A DNA stretch of 23,497 nt from contig JAIRTS010000084.1 in NCBI GenBank assembly GCA_031254795.1, forward strand, positions 1 through 23,497, given 5' to 3'. Each line of letters opens with the position of its first letter. The stretch's first letter is position 1. Source of the stretch: Treponema sp. Lineage in GTDB: Bacteria; Spirochaetota; Spirochaetia; Treponematales; Breznakiellaceae. The position numbers and the translations under genes are program-made. The notes below the pieces were generated by a model that was not told where the DNA came from, made no database searches, and saw nothing but the letters and a program-made list of their open reading frames with translations. Positions 14,972 through 22,501 of the stretch are shown here, piece by piece.

Positions 14972-14998
14972 AGTATATTTTATAAATTCTTTTGTCAA
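14972..14998 (-). promoter_or_regulatory. Promoter of the dtdA-like gene
   Basis: On the minus strand TTGACA (14998-14993) and TATACT (14977-14972) lie 15 bases apart, a little tight but otherwise strong. AGGAGG follows before the ATG at 14950. The promoter lies inside the inverted-repeat-bounded unit, so the unit can be expressed wherever it lands. Confidence 0.6.
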
Positions 14999-15017
14999 CT
15001 GTTTTTTACAAAATTTA

Positions 15018-15035
15018 GCCCCTGTTTCGTATAAC
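15018..15035 (-). repeat. Right inverted repeat flanking the dtdA-like gene
   Basis: The minus strand reads GTTATACGAAACAGGGGC, matching the left copy at 16 of 18 positions. It lies about 65 bases upstream of the dtdA-like start codon. Confidence 0.6.
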
Positions 15036-15108
15036 TCGCCTGTGGTTGTGTCGCCGCGCTTCACGATTTTAGAGTCGGACGGCTCACGGGACATGCTGAG
15101 GTCAGCCG

Positions 15109-15124
15109 CCACGCGCCAGCGTGG
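15109..15124. repeat. Perfect hairpin upstream of the ABC exporter promoter
   Basis: CCACGC-GCCA-GCGTGG ends five bases before the -35 element at 15130. No T-run follows, so an operator-like or structural role is as likely as termination. Confidence 0.4.
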
Positions 15125-15129
15125 TTATC

Positions 15130-15157
15130 TTGACAAACTTTCTTTGGCGCTTATAGT
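15130..15157 (+). promoter_or_regulatory. Promoter of the ABC exporter gene
   Basis: TTGACA (15130-15135) and TATAGT (15152-15157) are separated by 16 bases. The start codon at 15167 lies only 9 bases after the -10 box, so the transcript would have a leader of at most a few bases and no ribosome site. Confidence 0.62.
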
Positions 15158-15166
15158 ATTAATGAA

Positions 15167-17029
15167 ATGAAAAGCAAGCGAAGCCCGCTCTCAAGCAGCG
15201 TTCTGTCCCACTATAAAACCCTCATTCCCTATTTGTACCGCTACCGCTTCCAATACATAGCGGGTTTTATATGTCTCCTCATCGTTGACGCGGCTCAGGT
15301 CATCATCCCTCTGTTCCTGCAACAAGCCATAGACAGTATTGTTGCGGGCGATTTTACCGCCGGAACAATTATAAAGCCAGCCGCCGCTATGGTCATTATG
15401 ATGACGATTGTCAGCGGCGGAAGGTTTCTATGGCGATATTTCATACACGGTTCGGCGCGGCGTATTGAAACCGAAATGCGCGCGACGCTTTTCGACCATT
15501 TTCTTACGCTTTCCTACGATTTTTTTCAAAAAAACAAGATTGGCGACCTGCTTTCCCGTTCAACCAACGATCTTGACGCGGTGCGTGTCGCCATCGGCAT
15601 GGGACTTGTCGCCCTGGTTGATGGAACCGTCATGGCGGTCTCAATATTGGCGATCATCTTCATAAATGACGCGCATTCCGCCGCATTCGCCATTATCCCC
15701 CTGCCCTTCATCACACTGCTTATTCTGTTGTTTGGCAATCTCGTCGGCAAGCGTTTCCAAAAGGCTCAGGAAACCTATTCCGCCATGAGCGGCACGGTGC
15801 AGGAAACCTTCGCCGGCATCCGCGTGGTGAAATCTTTTGTCAAAGAATGGCATTTCATGCGGAGGTTTGCGGACACTAATGACGATTACCGCATGGCGAA
15901 CATGGCGTTGGTAAAACTCTACGGCGTCTTTTTTCCGCTGATCGGTTTTTTTTCAGGATTAACTTCTATTATATTGCTGGCCGCAGGCGGCGTTCGCGTC
16001 ATCCAGGGCGCCATGACCCCAGGACAACTGACCGCCCTGTTCCGCTACTTCCAGATGTTGATATGGCCGCTCATGGGCGCGGGCTTCATGGTTAACTTGA
16101 TACAGCGCGGCGCGGTGAGCCTCGGACGCATCAATGAGGTGATGCGTACCCAGCCCCTCATCACGTCGCCGGCGCATCCCAAGCAGCCGGACGCCGGCGC
16201 GCCGTTCATAGAATTTCGCAACCTTACCTTCGCTTATGGCGATGCTGAGGAGCGTAAAGAATGCGAGGAAAAAAAACAAGCAAGCGTCAAAAAACAGGAT
16301 GCGCTCAAAAACATCAACCTTGCCATTGAGCAAGGGACATGGCTTGGCATATTGGGACGCACGGGTTCGGGAAAAACAACTCTCGTGAAGACGCTTGTAC
16401 GCATGATAGAGCCGCCCGCAGGCGCGGTCTTTGTGAAGGGCGTCGACGTACGGGATTGGGACTTAAAAGCGTTGCGCGGTCTTTTCGCCGTTACGCCGCA
16501 GGATTCCTACCTCTTCTCCGATTCCATACGGCGAAACATAGCGTATGGACTTGAGGACGCGGAAAGCGGCGGCGCTGCCGAACAAATAGAAAAAGCCGTG
16601 TCTCTGTCCGCCATCGACAAGGATCTTGAGAATTTCGCGGACGGCTTGGACACCATCGTCGGGGAGCGGGGGTTGACGCTTTCAGGCGGCCAGAAACAGC
16701 GGGTTTCCATTTCCCGCGCGGTCGTAAAAGACGGTGAAGCGCTCATTTTAGACGACGCCTTTTCCGCTGTGGACGCGGAAACCGAGCAAAAAATACTTTC
16801 ACGGCTTCTGGAAACAAGGCGGACGGCGCATCCCGAACGGCGGCCTACGGTCATCCTCATTTCCCACCGCATCTCAACGCTCTGCAACGCGGACAAGGTG
16901 CTGGCGCTGGACGAAGGGCGCGTCACGGAATACGGAACGCCGGCGGAACTCATCGCAAACAACGGCTTCTACGCCAAAACAGCGGCGTTGCAACAGTTGG
17001 AGCGGCAGGATGGCGAGCGGCGGGGATGA
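15167..17029 (+). CDS. Half ABC exporter with a degenerate ATPase site (MdlA/YheI-like)
   Basis: A 620-residue type IV exporter half-molecule: six transmembrane helices in residues about 25-325, then an ATPase. Motifs: Walker A GRTGSGKTT (397-405), Q-loop Gln445, signature LTLSGGQKQ (503-511), Walker B LILDD (526-530), switch His567. The catalytic Glu after Walker B is replaced by Asp530 (LILDDAFSAVD), as in the degenerate partner of heterodimeric exporters such as YheI/MdlA. A charged insert (about 360-377) separates the helical domain from the ATPase core. The expected canonical partner is not adjacent: the next genes are a tRNA and transketolase. Substrate unknown; lipids or drugs are usual for the family. 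No Shine-Dalgarno is visible. Confidence 0.88.
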   Translation: MKSKRSPLSSSVLSHYKTLIPYLYRYRFQYIAGFICLLIVDAAQVIIPLFLQQAIDSIVAGDFTAGTIIKPAAAMVIMMTIVSGGRFLWRYFIHGSARRIETEMRATLFDHFLTLSYDFFQKNKIGDLLSRSTNDLDAVRVAIGMGLVALVDGTVMAVSILAIIFINDAHSAAFAIIPLPFITLLILLFGNLVGKRFQKAQETYSAMSGTVQETFAGIRVVKSFVKEWHFMRRFADTNDDYRMANMALVKLYGVFFPLIGFFSGLTSIILLAAGGVRVIQGAMTPGQLTALFRYFQMLIWPLMGAGFMVNLIQRGAVSLGRINEVMRTQPLITSPAHPKQPDAGAPFIEFRNLTFAYGDAEERKECEEKKQASVKKQDALKNINLAIEQGTWLGILGRTGSGKTTLVKTLVRMIEPPAGAVFVKGVDVRDWDLKALRGLFAVTPQDSYLFSDSIRRNIAYGLEDAESGGAAEQIEKAVSLSAIDKDLENFADGLDTIVGERGLTLSGGQKQRVSISRAVVKDGEALILDDAFSAVDAETEQKILSRLLETRRTAHPERRPTVILISHRISTLCNADKVLALDEGRVTEYGTPAELIANNGFYAKTAALQQLERQDGERRG

Positions 17030-17091
17030 CAGCAACGAGCGGATTCTTGGGCGCGAATGACCGCAAAGAAAATTCTTCCCACCCTCACCAC

Positions 17092-17120
17092 TTGACTTTT
17101 TTCTTGTTTCATGTTACAAA
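17092..17120 (+). promoter_or_regulatory. Promoter of the tRNA gene
   Basis: TTGACT (17092-17097) and TACAAA (17115-17120) are separated by 17 bases, placing the start about ten bases before the tRNA 5' end at 17138. Confidence 0.5.
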
Positions 17121-17137
17121 TAACCAACTCAAGAAGG

Positions 17138-17211
17138 GGGCCTTTAGCTCAGTTGGTCAGAGCTGCGGACTCATAATCCGTCGGTCCTTGGTTCAAGTCC
17201 AAGAAGGCCCA
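17138..17211 (+). tRNA. tRNA with CAU anticodon, probably tRNA-Ile2 (or elongator Met)
   Basis: A full cloverleaf can be drawn: acceptor GGGCCTT with AAGGCCC plus discriminator A, D stem GCTC/GAGC, anticodon stem GCGGA/TCCGT with loop CTCATAA (anticodon CAT at 17172-17174), variable CGGTC, T stem CTTGG/CCAAG with loop TTCAAGT. It lacks the initiator features (C1-A72 mismatch, three G-C pairs), so it is not fMet. Overall it resembles lysidine-modified Ile2 tRNAs somewhat more than elongator Met, but sequence reading alone does not settle this. CCA is not encoded. Confidence 0.93.
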
Positions 17212-17233
17212 TGATAGAACGGGTATGCGACAG

Positions 17234-17266
17234 CCGAAATTCGGCCGAATTTCGGTGTCTGACACC
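17234..17266. terminator. 22-bp perfect palindrome plus adjoining hairpin after the tRNA
   Basis: CCGAAATTCGG (17234-17244) is followed directly by its exact reverse complement (17245-17255), flanked by GACA/TGTC that can extend the stem. The next bases form a second hairpin GGTGTC-T-GACACC (17254-17266) followed by TCTT. The two share bases and would compete. It probably ends the tRNA transcript, but the T-run is poor and an operator role is possible. Confidence 0.45.
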
Positions 17267-17441
17267 TCTTCACAATTCATTTCACATTTCACCAACCTCG
17301 GTCGCGTTTCCGCTTGTCCCGCTTTCCCTGACAACAACTTGAATAAAAAAAGATTGCGGTATAAACTTGTCGCGTCGACCCAAAAATCGCCGCCTTGAGC
17401 GGGCGAGGGATTCGCTTAAAAATGTGTGTAAAGAGGTTGTT

Positions 17442-19439
17442 ATGGACACAAAAGCATTGGAAAAGATAGCGTTAAGCGTACGCGCCTTAAGCATGGACGC
17501 TATTCAAAAGGCAAATTCGGGACATCCAGGTCTTCCGCTTGGAGCCGCCGAGCTGGGCGCGGTTCTCTATGGCGGCATCCTCAAGCATGATCCTTCATGC
17601 CCCTCGTGGCGCGACCGCGACCGTTTCGTCCTGTCCGCGGGACACGGCTCTATGTTTTTGTACAGCATCCTGCATCTCGCGGGCTATAAAGACATCAGCC
17701 TTGACGACATTAAAACGTTCAGGCAGATAGGCTCCCGCGCCGCAGGACATCCCGAATACGGGCTTGTGGGGGGGATAGAAACCACAACCGGGCCATTGGG
17801 TCAAGGTTTGGCGACAGCCGTCGGCATGGCGGTCGCCGAGACCATGCTGGCGGCGCGGTTTAACACCGAAAAACACGCGGTTGTGGATCATTACACCTAC
17901 GTGTTGGCGGGCGACGGTTGCCTTATGGAAGGCGTTTCCTCGGAGGCAAGCTCATTCGCCGGCCATTTCCAACTCGGAAAACTCATCGTATTCTACGATT
18001 CAAACAAGATCACCATTGACGGAAGCACGGATTTGGCGTTTACCGAAGATGTCGCCAAACGCTACGAAGCCTACGGCTGGCAGGTGTTGAACGGCTCCAT
18101 GTACGACTTTGCTGAAATCGCCTCATTGGTTGAAAAAGCCAAGTCGGAGACGGCGAAGCCGAGCCTCATTGTCCTGAAATCCATCATCGGCAAGGGCGCG
18201 CCCCACAAGCAGAACACCGCTGACATTCACGGCGCTCCGCTCGGCGCGGAGGAGTTGTCTGCGGCGAAAGCGGCGTTGGGCATAAGCGGAGACTTCTTTG
18301 TCGCGCCGGAAGCTGTCGCGTACTTTGAAAAAAAGCGGGACGAATGGAAACAGGCGCGCGCCGCGTGGGAAGCCGATTTTGCGGCGTGGGCGAAAGAAAA
18401 CCCCGAAAAGAAAGCCGAATGGGATGTGTTCTTTTCAGGCAAGGCAATTCCGGCGACGCTTCCCGCTTTCAACACCGGGGACAAGATTGCGACCCGCGCC
18501 GCCGGCAACAAGGCTCTTGGAGCGGTCGCCGCGGCCAATCCCTTCCTCGTAGGCGGCTCCGCGGACCTCAAGGGACCGAACGCGGTCGGTTTGCCCGCCA
18601 CAGTTCCCAACGCGGCTGATTACTCGGCCGCAAACAGGACAGGGCGGTACATTCACTTTGGCATCCGCGAGTTCGCTATGGCGGCAATCTCAAACGGCGT
18701 CACATTGCACGGAGGCTTGAGAGCCTATTGCGCCACCTTCATGGTCTTCGCCGATTATCTGCGCCCCGCGCTCCGGCTTTCCGCTTTGATGAGCCAGCCC
18801 GTTGTCTATGTGTGTACCCATGATTCCATTTATGTGGGTGAAGACGGCCCCACTCATCAACCAATAGAACACCTCGCGTCTTTCCGCGTTATTCCCAATG
18901 TCCGCGTACTGCGCCCTGCGGACGCGGAAGAAACTGCGGTTGCGTGGGAAATGGCTCTGGAAAACAGCGCGGGGCCAACCATCCTTGCCCTTTCGCGGCA
19001 GAATATCACGGTTTTTGAAAAAGCCGATCCGGATTGGCGGAACACCATTCGCACTGGCGCCTACATCGTCAAAAAGGCGGACAATCCCAATGTGGTTGTC
19101 ATCGCCACCGGCTCGGAAGTGGGATTGGCGCTTGAAGCGGCGAAGAAGGTTGAGGAAAAGAGCGAAAATAAGGTTCAGGTTGTTTCCATGATAAGCCGCG
19201 AACTCTTTGAATCGCAACCAAAAACGATTCAGGACGCGATCATTCCGGGCGGGCGTTGCGAATGCGGCTGCATGAAAATCGTTGTCGCCGAAGCCGGCGT
19301 CCGTTCAGGCTGGGAACGCTGGACAACGGCGAAAAACATTTTTTCCATAGACCGTTTCGGCGAATCCGGCCCCGCCGAGAAAGTCGCGGCGCATTTCGGT
19401 TTCACCGCCGACGCGCTGGCGGCGCTCTGTTTGGAATAA
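17442..19439 (+). CDS. tkt: Transketolase
   Basis: A 665-residue thiamine-diphosphate enzyme of the pentose phosphate pathway, normal length, moving two-carbon ketol units between sugar phosphates. Visible landmarks are NSGHPGLPLG (25-34), the ThDP/metal motif GDG (157-159) with Asn188 in FYDSNKITIDG, the pyrimidine-domain FGIREFAMAA with catalytic Glu410, EDGPTHQPIEHLAS (467-480), and a C-terminal ATGSEVGLALEA. An unusual Cys cluster CECGC (606-610) lies in the C-terminal domain where most relatives have no such residues. The start at ATG 17442 is supported by AGAGG six bases upstream; a longer frame to 17367 reads non-homologous sequence. A weak promoter TTGAAT/TATAAA lies at 17339-17365. 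Confidence 0.96.
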   Translation: MDTKALEKIALSVRALSMDAIQKANSGHPGLPLGAAELGAVLYGGILKHDPSCPSWRDRDRFVLSAGHGSMFLYSILHLAGYKDISLDDIKTFRQIGSRAAGHPEYGLVGGIETTTGPLGQGLATAVGMAVAETMLAARFNTEKHAVVDHYTYVLAGDGCLMEGVSSEASSFAGHFQLGKLIVFYDSNKITIDGSTDLAFTEDVAKRYEAYGWQVLNGSMYDFAEIASLVEKAKSETAKPSLIVLKSIIGKGAPHKQNTADIHGAPLGAEELSAAKAALGISGDFFVAPEAVAYFEKKRDEWKQARAAWEADFAAWAKENPEKKAEWDVFFSGKAIPATLPAFNTGDKIATRAAGNKALGAVAAANPFLVGGSADLKGPNAVGLPATVPNAADYSAANRTGRYIHFGIREFAMAAISNGVTLHGGLRAYCATFMVFADYLRPALRLSALMSQPVVYVCTHDSIYVGEDGPTHQPIEHLASFRVIPNVRVLRPADAEETAVAWEMALENSAGPTILALSRQNITVFEKADPDWRNTIRTGAYIVKKADNPNVVVIATGSEVGLALEAAKKVEEKSENKVQVVSMISRELFESQPKTIQDAIIPGGRCECGCMKIVVAEAGVRSGWERWTTAKNIFSIDRFGESGPAEKVAAHFGFTADALAALCLE

Positions 19440-19823
19440 CCCGCCGCCCTCCGCCATCACGCTCCGCCTTGAAGGATCGCCCTTTAGGGCGGAGCGCCAG
19501 CCTCTATTTTTAAAAGAAATTGCTTTTCCTGATTTGCTCTCGCCGCTTATTGTATATCTCTTGCCTTTTCCATTCTTCATGAACAATTAGGCCGCCGAAC
19601 GCTAGTCCGCCGGACGTCAGTCCGCGTCCGCCACAGTGTTAGCCGGTTTGTTAAGACGCCAGGGCATATCTGTTTTTGGAAAGGCAGTAGAGAAGCGCCT
19701 CGCGGACAACGGCGCTCCCGCCCCCGCCCAACCTTTGGCTTCTCCAAGCAGATGGTCTACGGGTGGTTTGCGGTATATCGCGGACCAAAGCCCGCCGCCA
19801 ATTTATCTAAAATGGGACATAGG
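19440..19823. other. Convergent intergenic region, no gene seen
   Basis: This 384-base gap separates transketolase (+) from tatC (-). Only the hairpin at 19461-19495 is clear. A 77-codon frame at 19636-19869 has no ribosome site and no recognisable motif and overlaps tatC, so I do not accept it. Small GC-rich direct repeats (AGTCCGC at about 19601 and 19619) have no obvious role. Confidence 0.5.
19461..19511 (+). terminator. Probable transketolase terminator with two alternative stems
   Basis: GCTCCGCC (19461-19468) pairs with GGCGGAGC (19488-19495); alternatively CGCCC-TTTA-GGGCG (19478-19491) forms a tighter inner hairpin. A loose run ending in TATTTTT follows at 19505-19511. The inner CCCTTTAGGG is the reverse complement of the hairpin apex seen at 11531-11541 and 11625-11634. 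Confidence 0.5.
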
Positions 19824-20657
19824 TCACTCTGAATGGTTGCGGCGCGACATTCTTTTTTTATCAGGCTGAAAAAAACGTCCCGCAATCAGGGTCAGCTCAA
19901 ACAGCAGATACAGCGGCGCGCCGAGCGCCACCTGGGAAATAACGTCCGGGGGAGTGCATATCGCGGCGGCAAGAAAGATCAGGAAGATGATATATGGCCT
20001 CGCGCGGGCAACCTGCCGGGGCGTGACAATCCCTGTGGCAAAGACGAACAGCAAGAGAAGCGGCGTCTGGAGGAGAAGGCCGAAGGCGAGCATGAGGGCG
20101 TACAGCAGGCCAAGGTATTCCCGAAAGCCCCAGAGGGGCTGGATCTCGTCGGCGGCGGCGAAACGCAGGAAAAAGCGCAACGCCACGGGAGACAGAAAAT
20201 AATACGCTGCGGCCGCGCCGGCTATAAACAGCGCCGGAACAGCGATAAGCGCCGCCGGCGTAAAGACCCGTTCCCTTCCCCTGAGCGCGGGCCACACGAA
20301 CAAGCCAACCTGCAAAAGGCAGAAGGGCGCGCAAACGAGCGCGCCGGTCCAGACGGAAAGATGCACATAGGCCATGAATTTTTCGGCGGGATTGAAGGTG
20401 TAGAGCTTTACGCCAAGGTCCGACACCGGGCCTGTCAGAAAAGCCGCGATGTCGCCGGAAAAAGCGAAAGAAACAGAGGCGGCGGCGGTGAACACCACCA
20501 GCGCGGCGATTATCCTGCGCCTGAGCTCCTCAAGATGCTCCGCCCATTCGCCCCCGGCGCTTTTCTCGCCCGAAGCGCTTTTCCCGTCCAAAGCGCTTTT
20601 TCCGCCCGAGGCGCTTTTTCCTCCGCCCGCGTTCCCGCTCTTACCGGCGTTCGCCAT
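19824..20657 (-). CDS. tatC: Twin-arginine translocase subunit TatC
   Basis: A 277-residue Tat receptor subunit with six hydrophobic segments; it recognises twin-arginine signal peptides and, with TatA, exports folded proteins. The family start is seen at EWAEHLEELRRRIIAALV (about 37-54, conserved HLxELRxR), followed by later segments with the usual spacing and PRQVARARPYIIF and TPPDVISQ. The N-terminal 36 residues are an added low-complexity leader of repeated GKSA/GEKSA units not found in ordinary TatC. It starts three bases after the tatA stop. It is the last gene of an operon that also encodes two probable Tat substrates. There is no tatB in the window. Confidence 0.95.
   Translation of the reverse strand: MANAGKSGNAGGGKSASGGKSALDGKSASGEKSAGGEWAEHLEELRRRIIAALVVFTAAASVSFAFSGDIAAFLTGPVSDLGVKLYTFNPAEKFMAYVHLSVWTGALVCAPFCLLQVGLFVWPALRGRERVFTPAALIAVPALFIAGAAAAYYFLSPVALRFFLRFAAADEIQPLWGFREYLGLLYALMLAFGLLLQTPLLLLFVFATGIVTPRQVARARPYIIFLIFLAAAICTPPDVISQVALGAPLYLLFELTLIAGRFFQPDKKRMSRRNHSE
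20550..20621 (-). repeat. Imperfect 18-bp tandem repeat encoding the TatC leader
   Basis: Three to four units built on AAAGCGCTT/GAAGCGCTT encode the GKSALDGKSASGEKSAGG leader of TatC. Such coding repeats can change copy number by slippage without changing frame, because the unit is a multiple of three. Confidence 0.6.
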
Positions 20658-20660
20658 GTC

Positions 20661-20867
20661 TCAAGCCCCCGCTCCGCCATCCGAATCCCCGGCGCCCGCG
20701 TCTTTGTCCTCCACTTCCCCGCCGGCCTTCGGCTTGCCATAAAACGCGGCCTTGAATTCCCGTATGGCTTCTCCCGCCGCCTTGCCCACCTGCGGCAGCC
20801 GTTTCGCTCCAAACAACACCAGCGCCAGAACTATCAACAGCGCAATCTCTCCCGCTCCAAGATGCAT
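20661..20867 (-). CDS. tatA: Sec-independent translocase subunit TatA
   Basis: A 68-residue pore-forming Tat subunit. It has the short N-terminal transmembrane helix (GEIALLIVLALVLFG, 6-20), the hinge FGAKRLPQVGKAAGEAIREF with conserved FG and LP, an amphipathic helix, and an acidic disordered tail (EVEDKDAGAGDSDGGAGA). GGAGG lies seven bases upstream of ATG 20867. TatB would be longer with a different hinge, so this is a TatA/TatE-type subunit and the system is a minimal TatAC. It lies 73 bases after the iron-sulfur fusion gene. Confidence 0.95.
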   Translation of the reverse strand: MHLGAGEIALLIVLALVLFGAKRLPQVGKAAGEAIREFKAAFYGKPKAGGEVEDKDAGAGDSDGGAGA

Positions 20868-20940
20868 AAAAAACCTCCATAAAAATAAATTGCCCTAAAT
20901 CACCCTATCGGGCAGGGCCGCCGGACTCCCGAACGCCCGG

Positions 20941-22500
20941 TTAAAACGGAAAAGCGTCCGTGTTCTCTTCCGTGTTCTCTATCTGGAACCCCTCGCCGCC
21001 TTCCTCCGGCGGACGCGATCCGGCGATGAGGGTCTGCTCAACCACGGCGCTAAGGACAAGCGCGCGAGGCTCGGCGGGACACGCGGCGAAACACGCCCCG
21101 CAACCTATGCAGTACCGCTCGTCGAACACAGGCCGCGTGAGCCAGGAAACGCCCGCTTCGGCGTAAGCGATCATCGTGATGGCGCCGGTGGGGCAAACTT
21201 CCGCGCAGGCTCCGCAGGACTCCTTTTTCGTATTGACCACACAACGCTCAAAATAGAGGCTCGACAAGGCGACGCGGGTACGATGTTTCTCTTCCACGCC
21301 AAGGACGCTTATAGCCCCGGTGGGGCAAACCCTTCCGCACTCGACGCAGTTGTACTGGCACCCGGCCCGCTCGTAATCCAGCGTGGGACGGGCGGAACTG
21401 CGGGCGCTCATTATTCCCACAGGACAAGCCGCGACGCAAGCCTGGCAGCCAACGCAACGCGAGCGGTACCGCGCTTCGTTATGCGCCCCCGGCGGCAAAA
21501 TCGGGCGCTGCCCGCCCCCCGCGGCTCCGGCGGGCGCGGAAAGCAACTTTACGCCAGGCCCCAAAAGATACGCCGCGCCGCAGAAAAGCGACGCCCTGCC
21601 CGCGCCCTTCAAAAAGACGCGGCGCGACTCTTCCACCCGCGCCGCTTTTTCCCGCGGGCCATAACTCGCGCTCCCGCGCGGGCAAGACGCGGCGCAGGAA
21701 AAGCAAAGCGCGCACCGTCCGCTGTCTATCCGCTTTGAGCGCGAATCTATGCAGCCCGCGGGGCATTTTTTCTCGCAGATTCCACAGGAAACGCAGTCAG
21801 AGGAGACCCTCATCCCAAAAGGAGCCGCAGGCGACAAGAGCCCAAAAGTCAGCCCCGCAGGACACCAGCCGCAAAACGCCCGTCCGCGAAAAAACGCCAC
21901 GGCGAGGATCAGGACAAAAGGAACAGCCAACACAAGGCCGAAAAGCGAAGGGCTTCCATCAAAAAGCGCGCGGAAAGCCCCCAGCCCCCGCCCGAAATTC
22001 GAAAGCGGATCAAACGCCACCATAAGCGGGGAAAACGAAAGCGCGAGACCCGCGCCCGTGAGCAAAGGCACAAGATACCGTCCGCCCGGCGCGGACACAT
22101 AGCCCGCGCGGACAACTCCCGCCGCCAGCCCCGGCTTCAGGGACGCGCCTTTTTTCCTCGCCCCAAGCCGCGCCCGCAGAAAAACGCCAGCCCGCCAGAA
22201 AAGCTCCTGCAAAGTTCCCAGGGGGCAAAACACGGAGCAAAAGACCCTGCCGAAAAGGAGGGAAAGCGCAAGGACAACCAGCGCCAGCCCGCCAGCTGCG
22301 CCGGCTCCGTAAAGAGCCGGGGAAAACTGCCCTTTCACGGCGAGGGACAACACCCCGTTGGCGCCGAGACTGCTTGAAAGATACCCATACATAAAAAACC
22401 CCAGCGCCAGCGCCGCCAGAGCCATGCGCGACAGCGCGGGAAGGCGGCGGGAAAAACGGGAAAAGCGGGAAAAACGGGAAAAAAAGGAAGGCCGCTTCAT
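20941..22500 (-). CDS. NapH-NapG-like fused membrane iron-sulfur protein with six 4Fe-4S motifs
   Basis: A 519-residue protein from ATG 22500. The N-terminal half is NapH-like: four or five transmembrane helices, CSVFCPLG (C88, C92), CGWCP (C210, C213), then two ferredoxin motifs starting at C236 and C263. The C-terminal half is NapG-like: residues 292-298 read SRRVFLK, a twin-arginine-like motif before a hydrophobic stretch, followed by 4Fe-4S motifs starting at C349, C381, C429 (with C420 as a possible extra ligand) and C464. NapH and NapG are normally separate quinol-oxidising subunits; here they form one chain. It likely carries electrons between quinone and a periplasmic partner, possibly the DUF362 protein encoded one base upstream. 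The partner enzyme is unknown. Confidence 0.85.
   Translation of the reverse strand: MKRPSFFSRFSRFSRFSRRLPALSRMALAALALGFFMYGYLSSSLGANGVLSLAVKGQFSPALYGAGAAGGLALVVLALSLLFGRVFCSVFCPLGTLQELFWRAGVFLRARLGARKKGASLKPGLAAGVVRAGYVSAPGGRYLVPLLTGAGLALSFSPLMVAFDPLSNFGRGLGAFRALFDGSPSLFGLVLAVPFVLILAVAFFRGRAFCGWCPAGLTFGLLSPAAPFGMRVSSDCVSCGICEKKCPAGCIDSRSKRIDSGRCALCFSCAASCPRGSASYGPREKAARVEESRRVFLKGAGRASLFCGAAYLLGPGVKLLSAPAGAAGGGQRPILPPGAHNEARYRSRCVGCQACVAACPVGIMSARSSARPTLDYERAGCQYNCVECGRVCPTGAISVLGVEEKHRTRVALSSLYFERCVVNTKKESCGACAEVCPTGAITMIAYAEAGVSWLTRPVFDERYCIGCGACFAACPAEPRALVLSAVVEQTLIAGSRPPEEGGEGFQIENTEENTDAFPF
22447..22482 (-). repeat. 9-bp tandem repeat encoding (Phe-Ser-Arg)4
   Basis: Four units of the type TTTTCCCG(T/C) encode FSRFSRFSRFSR at residues 7-18 of the NapH-NapG-like protein, a positively charged N-terminus before the first transmembrane helix. 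The unit is in frame. Confidence 0.65.
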
Positions 22501-22501
22501 A

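Noticed and set aside
19636..19869. 77-codon ORF between tkt and tatC
   Set aside because: No ribosome site, no recognisable motif, overlaps tatC antisense.
19833..20882. 349-codon plus-strand ORF opposite tatC/tatA
   Set aside because: Antisense shadow; the minus strand holds unmistakable TatC and TatA.
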